Origin: Clostridiales bacterium
GTDB taxonomy: Bacteria > Bacillota > Clostridia > Lachnospirales > Anaerotignaceae
Direction of reading: 5' to 3'
DNA length: 44,302 nucleotides
NCBI GenBank assembly: GCA_018364635.1
Contig: JAGZLR010000013.1
Coordinates: forward strand, 1-44,302
Shown here: piece after piece, positions 25,556 to 32,931 of the stretch
Layout: every line of letters begins with the position of its first letter
Position numbering within the stretch: position 1 is the stretch's first letter
The notes under the pieces: generated by a model
The model's input: the letters and a program-made list of their open reading frames with translations, nothing else
The model's database searches: none
Told to the model about the DNA's origin: nothing
Made by a program: the position numbers and the translations under genes

Positions 25556-25655
25556 AGCTATCTTAGCCACTTGATAGAGATTTACCTCTGATTTCTAGAA
25601 ATAGACGTAATTAAATAAATACAATAGAAATTTCTTGAAAAAATATAAATTATAG

Positions 25656-25685
25656 TTGATTCTAATACTGGGAAACAGGTATAAT
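25656..25685 (+). promoter_or_regulatory. Promoter for the radical SAM gene
   Basis: TTGATT (25656-25661), 18-base spacer, TATAAT (25680-25685), 31 bases ahead of the start codon. Confidence 0.6.
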
Positions 25686-25716
25686 AAAGTTTATTGAGAA
25701 AAGAGGTTTGATCGCT

Positions 25717-26586
25717 ATGAGATATGAAGGTACTGTCTATCGTCCGCCTAGTGAGGCACAAAGTCTGATTATTCAGTTGACAATTGGATGTGCTCGAAAT
25801 ACATGCACATTTTGTTCCATGTATAAAGATAAAAGTTTTAGAATCCGTCCCTTAGAAGAGGTTTTTGAAGATATAGAAGGAGCTGTCAATTGGTATCCTT
25901 TTCCAGTTCGGAGAGTTTTTCTAGCAGATGGAGATGCTTTGATTGTAAAAACAGATGATCTCCTGAAAGTCTTTCAAAAAGTTTATGATTGTTTCCCAAA
26001 CTGTGAGAGAATTACAATGTATGGGGCCCCAAAAGATGTTCTTAGTAAAACGGATATGGAGCTGCGTCAGCTCCACGAGGCCGGTCTTGAAATGGTATAT
26101 ATCGGTGCGGAAAGTGGAGATGAAGAAGTACTGCGCAGAGTAAAAAAAGGAGCCACTGCAGAAGAAATACAGGAAGCAGGCCAAAAATTGCGTAAGGCAG
26201 GAATTAAAGTTTCAATGACGCTGATTTCAGGGCTAGGAAGTCGTAAACGTTTGAGAGAACATGCGATTCATTCGGCAGAATTAATTTCTGCAATCAAGCC
26301 GGAATTTGTGGGCTTTCTAACTCTGATGATTGAGCCAGGAACACCACTTTATGATGAAGTTCGAGATGACAAATTTCAACGATTGAAGCCAGAAGATGTC
26401 GTAGAAGAGATGAAACTTTTCTTAACCCATGTGGATACAGAAGGCACGGTATTTCGTGCAAACCATGCATCCAATTATATATCCTTGGCTGGTACTTTAA
26501 ATCGTGATAAGCAACTTCTTTTGAAACAATTAGAACAGGCAGAACGTATGCATGCTTATAAGCCAGAGAATTTCCGTGGTTTATAG
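25717..26586 (+). CDS. Radical SAM protein (Elp3/B12-type subgroup, function unknown)
   Basis: 289 residues from ATG 25717, placed 10 bases after AGAGG; an in-frame TTG three codons earlier sits too close to that site. The cluster-binding cysteines lie at 25, 30 and 33 (GCARNTCTFCSMYK), a CX4CX2C spacing instead of the commoner CX3CX2C, as seen in a widespread group of uncharacterised radical SAM proteins. A GxE-type SAM contact (YIGAESGDEEVLRRVKKG) and LISGLGSRKRLREHA follow. No B12 domain or auxiliary cluster is evident. The reaction cannot be named. Confidence 0.88.
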   Translation: MRYEGTVYRPPSEAQSLIIQLTIGCARNTCTFCSMYKDKSFRIRPLEEVFEDIEGAVNWYPFPVRRVFLADGDALIVKTDDLLKVFQKVYDCFPNCERITMYGAPKDVLSKTDMELRQLHEAGLEMVYIGAESGDEEVLRRVKKGATAEEIQEAGQKLRKAGIKVSMTLISGLGSRKRLREHAIHSAELISAIKPEFVGFLTLMIEPGTPLYDEVRDDKFQRLKPEDVVEEMKLFLTHVDTEGTVFRANHASNYISLAGTLNRDKQLLLKQLEQAERMHAYKPENFRGL

Positions 26587-26604
26587 TATTTGGGGGCGCT
26601 CCTT

Positions 26605-27402
26605 ATGATGATTTGCGGCATAGTTGTTATGCTGTTATTATATATATCTGTGTTTTATGCTTTTGCCACAGGGAAAAGACAGTGTTTAATCTCTGCCTAT
26701 TGGTGGTTGATTTTAGCTGGAATCTGTTTTGCACCAGAAAAAAAAGATTCGCCCAATGCCTTATTGGCTGTAATAGCTGTTTATATGTTGGGTGTGCTTT
26801 TTTTCTCTTTTTGGAGACTAAAAATGTGGTGTATTAGGAGAAAATCAAAAGTAAGTGGGTTTTCGATAGTTTCTTATTTTATCACCACTATGTTAATTTT
26901 TTATAGTTATACTCAGGCCTGTGAATTTGGAATTTTTCCGCCTTTTTGGCAGATGGGTGGTAAACTTTTGTTAGTAATGCAATTATTGCAAAGTGTGGGT
27001 TTAGCTCTTTTTAGCTTTAAAGTGAATCGAATTTCTATGATGCTAGTGGAGCGTTATTTTTCTAAACCAGCATATTTAGTATTAATTCAGTGCCGCTGTC
27101 TAAGGCCGAGAGATATTTTATTTGGAGAGCCTCCTTGTATGACGGGGATTCATAATGGTATTATTTATCGATTTCAAATGGATCGAGGTACTTTTTTTAA
27201 AAGTCGGCGGGAAAGTATTTTTGAGTTAAATGTAAGAAAAGGCTGCTTTGGTGGATTGTTTGTTTATGAGGAACCTTTTTCTTGTACAAAGAAGAAATGG
27301 CGAGAATATATACGACCATTAAAGTTACGGTTTTTGTGTTTTTTACCAATATTTGCAGCAGTAAGTGTACTTTGGCTATATTTACTTGGTGTTTTTTCAT
27401 AG
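26605..27402 (+). CDS. Uncharacterised membrane protein
   Basis: Not recognised. 265 residues from ATG 26605, with GGGGGCG upstream; an in-frame TTG at 26590 would lack a ribosome site. Four N-terminal membrane segments (about 3-22, 30-45, 54-70, 88-107), possibly a fifth near 120-138, then a cytoplasmic-looking region with RYFSKPAYLVLIQCRCLRPRD and RGTFFKSRRESIFELN, and a C-terminal segment (about 243-262). It is rich in Cys, Trp and Phe. It follows the radical SAM gene by 18 bases and may share its transcript, though this gives no function. Confidence 0.72.
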   Translation: MMICGIVVMLLLYISVFYAFATGKRQCLISAYWWLILAGICFAPEKKDSPNALLAVIAVYMLGVLFFSFWRLKMWCIRRKSKVSGFSIVSYFITTMLIFYSYTQACEFGIFPPFWQMGGKLLLVMQLLQSVGLALFSFKVNRISMMLVERYFSKPAYLVLIQCRCLRPRDILFGEPPCMTGIHNGIIYRFQMDRGTFFKSRRESIFELNVRKGCFGGLFVYEEPFSCTKKKWREYIRPLKLRFLCFLPIFAAVSVLWLYLLGVFS

Positions 27403-27430
27403 AAAATGCTGACAGTTTACCTATAAAAAT

Positions 27431-27467
27431 AAAAAAGGAAAGGGCAATGGAGCCTTTCCTTTTTTTG
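27431..27467. terminator. Bidirectional terminator between convergent genes
   Basis: AAAAAAGGAAAGG pairs with CCTTTCCTTTTTT across a short loop. A-tract on the left and T-tract on the right allow use from both strands: the membrane protein gene on plus and hydA on minus. Confidence 0.9.
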
Positions 27468-27476
27468 TTATGTATA

Positions 27477-29222
27477 TTACCGTTCAATTGAAGGTGATTT
27501 TGGCATAGACCATGCATCATGATAGGTATGCAGCAATTCATGGGCGATTTCTGAGTTTGGATGTTCTAAAAAATCATCATATATTTTTATGATGGAAGGA
27601 TTCTCGTGGCTGAATCTCAAATTTGCTATTTTATCGAATCCATATAATGTTGCACCACGTTCCTGAGCCAATTCCTTGCCCTCCTCAATTGGTTGTCCGC
27701 CACCGCCAGAGCATCCGCCAGGGCAGGCCATGATTTCTACAAAATCATAGTGGACAGAGCCATTAAGCAACGCTTCAATTAAATCTTTTGTATTACCTAG
27801 ACCGCTTGCTACTGCTACACGTAGGGTTGTATCATTAATTTTAAACTCTGCTTCTCTCCAACCTTGATATCCGCGGATATTACTGAATGCGTCAGGATCT
27901 GGATTTTTTCCAGTGAGAAAATAATATGCGGACCTTAATGCTGCTTCCATGACGCCTCCGGTAGCGCCAAAAATTGCTGCTGCGCCACTTCCTATACCAA
28001 GCGGGGCGTCAAAGCTGTCTTCTTCCAAATCCTGTGCAACAATATGATCTGCACGGATCATACGCGTAATTTCACGTGTAGTGAGCACTAAATCAACGTC
28101 CTGACCTACATTAGAACCATTGATGGAAGGAATTTCTGCCTCTGACTTTTTCGCGATACATGGCATAATAGAGACGCAGAATATCTTTTCTGGGTCAACG
28201 CCTAATAGTTTTGCATAGTAGGTTTTAGCCACTGTACCAAAAATCTGTTGCGGGCTTTTGGTTGAGGAAAGATATTTTGTAAGGCTAGGATAATGACTTT
28301 TGATATACCGTACCCATCCAGGACAGCAGGATGTAAACATTGGCATAGTCTGAAGTTCACCGGAAGAAAAACGTTTGATAAATTCTGTCGCTTCCTCCAT
28401 AATTGTCAGATCTGCAGAAAACTCTGTATCAAAAATGTAGTCAAATCCAAGTTTTCTAAGAGCGCTTACCATGCGATGCACTGTGGCAAAATCTCTGTTT
28501 AATCCAAGGCTTTCTCCCCATGAGGTACGTACAGCAGGTGCAATTTGCACGACAGTAATCTTGTCAGGGTCGGCAATAACATCAAAAGCCTTTTTGGTAT
28601 CATCTCGTTCTCGAAGAGCGCCTACTGGACAGTGAGTGATACATTGGCCACAAAGCGCACAGTCACTTTCTTCAATTTTTCGATTATAGGTAACATCTAC
28701 AGTGGTACGCGATCCGGTGTTGGACAAATCCCAAATATTGACTTTTTGAATTTTTTCACACACTTGAACACAGCGCATACATTTGATGCATTTGGAGGCG
28801 TTACGAAACAAAGGAAAACTTTTATTCCATTTTAATGTGGGAATATCCCTTTCATACTGAAGAGAAAGGATACCTAAATCATTAGCAATTGTTTGTAAAG
28901 CGCAGTTGCCGCTTCTCACACAGGATACGCAATAGCAATCATGTTGAGATAAAATAAACTCTACATTGATTCTCCTTGCTTCTCTCACTTTTGGACTATT
29001 TGTAAAGACCTCCATTCCCTCCGCTACTTTGGTATTGCAGCTGGAATGAAGTCTTTCAATACCTTTAATCTCTACAAGACAAACGCGACAGGCGCCAATA
29101 TTATTGATTCCCTCTAAATAACATAGGGTAGGGATAGGGATATTCACAGACCTTGCTGCCTGTAAAATTGTTGTGCCTTCAGGCACGGTGACTGGAATAT
29201 GATCGATGATTAAATTTACCAT
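27477..29222 (-). CDS. hydA: [FeFe] hydrogenase catalytic subunit HydA
   Basis: 581 residues; reversible H2 formation at the H-cluster, cytoplasmic (no signal peptide). Modules in order: [2Fe-2S] ligands C34, C45, C48, C62; a His-Cys [4Fe-4S] site H94, C98, C101, C107; two [4Fe-4S] sites C145/C148/C151/C155 and C188/C191/C194/C198; then the H-cluster domain with TSCCPGW (C299, C300), MPCIAKKSE (C355) and EIMACPGGCSGGGG (C500, C504). The spacing closely follows clostridial CpI. The C-terminus has the small-subunit-like tail. It overlaps the upstream flavoprotein gene by 7 bases, so the two likely form a complex that exchanges electrons among H2, ferredoxin and NAD(P)H. Confidence 0.96.
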   Translation of the reverse strand: MVNLIIDHIPVTVPEGTTILQAARSVNIPIPTLCYLEGINNIGACRVCLVEIKGIERLHSSCNTKVAEGMEVFTNSPKVREARRINVEFILSQHDCYCVSCVRSGNCALQTIANDLGILSLQYERDIPTLKWNKSFPLFRNASKCIKCMRCVQVCEKIQKVNIWDLSNTGSRTTVDVTYNRKIEESDCALCGQCITHCPVGALRERDDTKKAFDVIADPDKITVVQIAPAVRTSWGESLGLNRDFATVHRMVSALRKLGFDYIFDTEFSADLTIMEEATEFIKRFSSGELQTMPMFTSCCPGWVRYIKSHYPSLTKYLSSTKSPQQIFGTVAKTYYAKLLGVDPEKIFCVSIMPCIAKKSEAEIPSINGSNVGQDVDLVLTTREITRMIRADHIVAQDLEEDSFDAPLGIGSGAAAIFGATGGVMEAALRSAYYFLTGKNPDPDAFSNIRGYQGWREAEFKINDTTLRVAVASGLGNTKDLIEALLNGSVHYDFVEIMACPGGCSGGGGQPIEEGKELAQERGATLYGFDKIANLRFSHENPSIIKIYDDFLEHPNSEIAHELLHTYHDAWSMPKSPSIER

Positions 29223-31051
29223 GCTGTCACCCGTCCTCTCTTAAATGACCCGTGGCCAAAATGATCGCAGCGCAGACAACGTCTAGATTCCTGTACTGCC
29301 TCTTCTTCAGAAAAACCACATTCAAAAGAGTTAAAGTTGGTTTTTCTTTCTGCTGCTTCCTCTTCTGTAGTGTTTACTCGTCCCATTGGCTTTCTATCAT
29401 GTAGAGAAGGAGAAGGAATTTCTACATCACAGCCGATGATATGATGGTACCCTAGATATTCATCAATGTTGGCAGCAGCTACTTTTCCTGCAGCTATAGC
29501 GCGAATAACAGTTGCTGGACCGGTGACACAGTCTCCACCAGCAAATACTCCAGAAAGGTTTCCAACACTGCCACTATCTAACGCTTCAATTGTTCCTCTT
29601 TTAACAGAGACACCATGTTCACTGAAGTGCGTAGAATCAATTCCCTGACCAATAGCAACAATAATGAGATCACAAGGAATGCGTTTTTCAGGCGCATTGG
29701 CTTTCATTGGACGTGGTCGTCCAGAGGAGTCAATTTCGCCAATAATCTGTGGCTGGGCCCAGAGTGCTACCGCATTTTCGTTTTCGTCGCCTTCGATCCA
29801 GCTTGGGCTCTGAAGAGTCAGCATTTCACAACCTTCTGCCATAGCACCTTCCACCTCTTCTGGAAGAGCAGTCATATCCTGCTGCCTGCGACGATAAACT
29901 ACTTTTACACTTTTTGCTCCAAGACGGATGGAAGAACGACAGACATCCATAGCTACATTCCCTCCACCTACAACGACGATATCTTTTCCGGAAAAGTCAG
30001 GCATATTTTCATCGCCGATATTTCTTAAAAGTTCTACAGCGGAGATAACACCTCTTAAATCTTCCCCTTTGATACCAATTTTTTTATCTGTATGTGCACC
30101 AATAGAGATATAAACGCTGTCATACTCATTTTTTAAATCCTCAATGGTATAGTCGTTTCCGATTTCCATATTCGTATGTACTTGAACACCCGTAGAGAGG
30201 ATACAATCGATATCTCTTTCTAAATCTTCACGAGGCAGACGATAGCTTGGAATGCCATAACGCAGCATGCCACCCAGGTTACTCCGTTTTTCAAATACAA
30301 CGACTCTATGGCCCATAAGAGACAAATAATAAGCTGCACTTAAACCGCTAGGGCCTCCGCCAATGATGGCCACAGATTTCCCAGTAGAAGGTGCACATTC
30401 TGGTGCAGGAACAATTCCAGCATGGTCCACAGCATAGCGTTTTAGTCCACGTATATTAACAGAATTATCAATCATATTTCTACGACAACGAGCTTCGCAA
30501 GGATGTTCACAAATGAGGGCGCAGGCGCCTGGAAATGGATTATCTTTTCGGATGAGCCGTACTGCATCAGCATACCGGCCTTCACTGACAAGTGCGATAT
30601 ATCCTGGAATATCTACGCCAGCAGGGCAGAGTGCTACACATGGAATCGGCTGACCTAAGCTTAACAAACAACGGTGGTTGGTAATGTGTTCAATAAAATC
30701 GTCACGAAATCCAACGATTCCTTTTAAAACCATTTCTGCCGCTTGATAGCCAATTGCACAGTCGGCAGAATTTTTAATCACTCGTGCCGTGGTTTCAATT
30801 AAATCAATGGAGTCCATTGTTGCATTGCCGTCTAATACGTCTTCTATTAGTTTTTCTAACTGCCCTAAACCAATACGGCAAGGGACACATTTGCCACATG
30901 TTTGGGCATGGCACAGTCGTAAAAAAGCAGCTGCCATATCAACAGGACACAGTCCAGGAGGGCTAGCTACAATTCGGCGTTCTATATCTTTGTAGAGACC
31001 TTCTACAATCGTTTGTGCGCGATTTGGTGTAATAATACTCAGTCTGCTCAT
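29216..31051 (-). CDS. NuoF C-terminal iron-sulfur domain fused to GltD-like FAD/NAD(P) oxidoreductase
   Basis: 611 residues. Residues 30-125 match only the C-terminal cluster domain of NuoF/HydB (GLCPVDMAAAF, then C52, C55, C58 and C98 as the [4Fe-4S] ligands); the FMN- and NADH-binding parts of NuoF are absent. From about 130 it resembles the glutamate synthase small subunit: cysteines C138/C142 and C177/C181/C185/C189, FAD loop VAIIGGGPSGLSAA (227-240), second Rossmann loop VVVGGGNVAMD (about 360), GQGID and VFAGGDCVTGPATVI. A CRRCLRC-type end is present. With hydA overlapping, it likely supplies the NAD(P)H module of a hydrogenase complex, reminiscent of glutamate-synthase-linked group A2 hydrogenases. 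Confidence 0.9.
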   Translation of the reverse strand: MSRLSIITPNRAQTIVEGLYKDIERRIVASPPGLCPVDMAAAFLRLCHAQTCGKCVPCRIGLGQLEKLIEDVLDGNATMDSIDLIETTARVIKNSADCAIGYQAAEMVLKGIVGFRDDFIEHITNHRCLLSLGQPIPCVALCPAGVDIPGYIALVSEGRYADAVRLIRKDNPFPGACALICEHPCEARCRRNMIDNSVNIRGLKRYAVDHAGIVPAPECAPSTGKSVAIIGGGPSGLSAAYYLSLMGHRVVVFEKRSNLGGMLRYGIPSYRLPREDLERDIDCILSTGVQVHTNMEIGNDYTIEDLKNEYDSVYISIGAHTDKKIGIKGEDLRGVISAVELLRNIGDENMPDFSGKDIVVVGGGNVAMDVCRSSIRLGAKSVKVVYRRRQQDMTALPEEVEGAMAEGCEMLTLQSPSWIEGDENENAVALWAQPQIIGEIDSSGRPRPMKANAPEKRIPCDLIIVAIGQGIDSTHFSEHGVSVKRGTIEALDSGSVGNLSGVFAGGDCVTGPATVIRAIAAGKVAAANIDEYLGYHHIIGCDVEIPSPSLHDRKPMGRVNTTEEEAAERKTNFNSFECGFSEEEAVQESRRCLRCDHFGHGSFKRGRVTAW

Positions 31052-31359
31052 ATAGTTTCCCTTCTTTGTAAAAATTGTTTTTTCTATAAGAATTTGTAAA
31101 ATTCATTTATAGATACGAGTATTATAACAAAAAGTTACTTTTGCAGGAATAGTTTTATTAGATAAAGAAGTTGAAAAAATATGAGGTTATCTTTGTAGGT
31201 GTTCATATATAAGTCTCAAATAGTCACATACTGCTGGAATGGATACAAATATCGAGTAGAAGAAAAGGATGTGAGGATAGTTTTTATGTCTATAATTTGA
31301 CTTGTTGCGACAAATAGATCATGTTATAATAAAAAAAGATTTTTGACGGAGGAGAAGAT
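31052..31359. promoter_or_regulatory. Divergent intergenic region with two promoters
   Basis: 308 bases without a gene. On plus, TTGTTG (31302-31307), 17-base spacer, TATAAT (31325-31330) serves the exonuclease gene 30 bases downstream. On minus, TATAAT lies at 31126-31121, about 70 bases ahead of the flavoprotein gene, with no good -35. Nothing else with a clear fold or coding potential was seen between them. Confidence 0.5.
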
Positions 31360-32184
31360 ATGTATTACATAGCCTTGGATTTTGAATTTAACCAGCCGTT
31401 TCATTTTAAGACGGGGGTCAAGACCAATTTAGAGCCGGAATGTCCATTTGAGATTATACAAATCGGAGCTGTCAAACTTAATGAGTCATTTCAGGAGATA
31501 GACCGGTTTAATTACTACATACGTCCACAGGTGTATCCTCGTCTTCATCCATTTGTGGAGAAAATTACTGGTATAACAATGGATCAACTACAAAATCAGC
31601 CGTCATTTGCGGAGGCATATGGTGCTTTTTGTAGATTTGCAGGTAAAGATAGTATCTTATGTACTTGGGGTATGGATGATATTCGTTTTCTTTTTACCAA
31701 TATTTTGTATTATAGACTAGATGCAAGTCTTATTACGAATCATTGTATTAATGTGCAGAAGTATGCATCTGCGTTCTTAAATTGTAGTGCAGGGAATGCG
31801 ATTGGTTTAAAAAATGCAGTGACAGCATTGGAAATTCCCGTGGAAGAGGAGTTTCATAATGCTCTTTATGATGCGTATTATACTGGACGGGTATTCCAGA
31901 TGATATTTACATCAAAGATTGAAGCTGTATCTTATCATTGGCAAGAATTATGTCCGCAAAAAAATAAAAGACCAATGATCGATACTGGCAGACTTTATGC
32001 TCACTTTGGAGATCTTTTAGGCAGAGAGGTGACAAAAGAGGAGCAGGCATTGATTAAGACAGCGTATAAACTTGGTAGAAATCAGTCTTTTGACGCATTA
32101 GAAAAGCATAAAGTATCTAAGAAAAGAAAAAGGAGCAGATCAAAAAATGAAGATATCAATTCTTTATCACAGTATCACAGGTAA
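31360..32184 (+). CDS. DEDDh 3'-5' exonuclease domain protein
   Basis: 274 residues. RNase T/DnaQ-like fold: first metal-binding motif YIALDFEFN with D7 and E9, a central region SFAEAYGAFCRFAG-ILCTWGMDDIRFL carrying the second Asp, and the HNALYDA motif (about 168) supplying the final His and Asp. Such enzymes remove 3' nucleotides from DNA or RNA; the substrate is unknown. The C-terminal ~90 residues end in a very basic KKRKRSRSKNED tail that could contact nucleic acid. It overlaps the flavodoxin gene by 38 bases, an unusually long overlap, with the flavodoxin ribosome site inside it. Confidence 0.86.
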   Translation: MYYIALDFEFNQPFHFKTGVKTNLEPECPFEIIQIGAVKLNESFQEIDRFNYYIRPQVYPRLHPFVEKITGITMDQLQNQPSFAEAYGAFCRFAGKDSILCTWGMDDIRFLFTNILYYRLDASLITNHCINVQKYASAFLNCSAGNAIGLKNAVTALEIPVEEEFHNALYDAYYTGRVFQMIFTSKIEAVSYHWQELCPQKNKRPMIDTGRLYAHFGDLLGREVTKEEQALIKTAYKLGRNQSFDALEKHKVSKKRKRSRSKNEDINSLSQYHR

Positions 32185-32635
32185 CACAAAGCTCATTGGG
32201 GAGAAGATTGAAGAGGGATTGAAGAAGGCCGGTGTGGATCAAGTACGCCTAATGAGTATTGAAGAAGAGATTGACGAAGCGTTTGTTCATGACAGTGAAG
32301 CTATAATTTTTGGTACACCGACTTACTATGCAACTATGAGCTGGCAAATGAAAAAATTTTTTGACACAACGAAATTAGATTTTAGTGAAAAATTGGGGGC
32401 TTGTTTTGCTACAGCAAGAAATATTGGTGGTGGTAGTGAAATCGCAGAAAAAGATATGTTACAACATATGTTGGTGAGAGGTATGCTTGTTTACTCTGCT
32501 GGTGCAGCCCATGGAGCGCCGTTTACTCATTTAGGAGCTACAGCGATACTGGATGGGGATGAGTTTCAAAAAAATAGGGCAGTTGTTTTTGGAGAAAGAA
32601 TAGGGCAGATGGCAATGAAACTTTTTTCAAAATAA
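32147..32635 (+). CDS. Flavodoxin-family protein
   Basis: 162 residues. FMN phosphate loop HSITGNTKLIG (8-18), then FGTPTYYATMSWQMKKFFD (55-73) and ATARNIGGGSEIAEKDM, as in flavodoxin-like or WrbA-type FMN reductases. Small soluble electron carrier or NAD(P)H-dependent reductase. AAAAGGAGC precedes ATG 32147. Its position between the hydrogenase and pyruvate:ferredoxin oxidoreductase genes suits a redox role, but it shares its transcript with the exonuclease gene. Confidence 0.87.
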   Translation: MKISILYHSITGNTKLIGEKIEEGLKKAGVDQVRLMSIEEEIDEAFVHDSEAIIFGTPTYYATMSWQMKKFFDTTKLDFSEKLGACFATARNIGGGSEIAEKDMLQHMLVRGMLVYSAGAAHGAPFTHLGATAILDGDEFQKNRAVVFGERIGQMAMKLFSK

Positions 32636-32647
32636 AATAGGATCTGC

Positions 32648-32680
32648 AAAAAACTCTGCTAAAAAAGCAGAGTTTTTTTT
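32648..32680 (+). terminator. Rho-independent terminator
   Basis: AAAAACTCTGC / GCAGAGTTTTT stem with an A-rich loop and an eight-T tail. Confidence 0.93.
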
Positions 32681-32837
32681 GCTACAATCTGTAGAGTATA
32701 GAGGATAGGGCATTCCCATCATATGCTATCTTTTCAGAAAAATAAGGAACAATTTATAAATAATTTTAGGAAATAAATTGTGGCAATACGATAAAAACTT
32801 ACGCAAACATTGAAAACTTATTTTTTCTTCAATTTAG

Positions 32838-32866
32838 TTGAATGCTTTCTTTTTAGATGTTATAAT
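32838..32866 (+). promoter_or_regulatory. Promoter for the pyruvate:ferredoxin oxidoreductase gene
   Basis: TTGAAT (32838-32843), 17-base spacer, TATAAT (32861-32866). The short leader carries a hairpin with AAAACAG (32873-32879) pairing CTGTTTT (about 32901-32907) and an inner ACG/CGT, ahead of AAGGAGG. Confidence 0.8.
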
Positions 32867-32931
32867 ATTAATAAAACAGTGACGGATAGATGTAATTCGT
32901 CTGTTTTACTTCATCATAAGGAGGTTTTACT

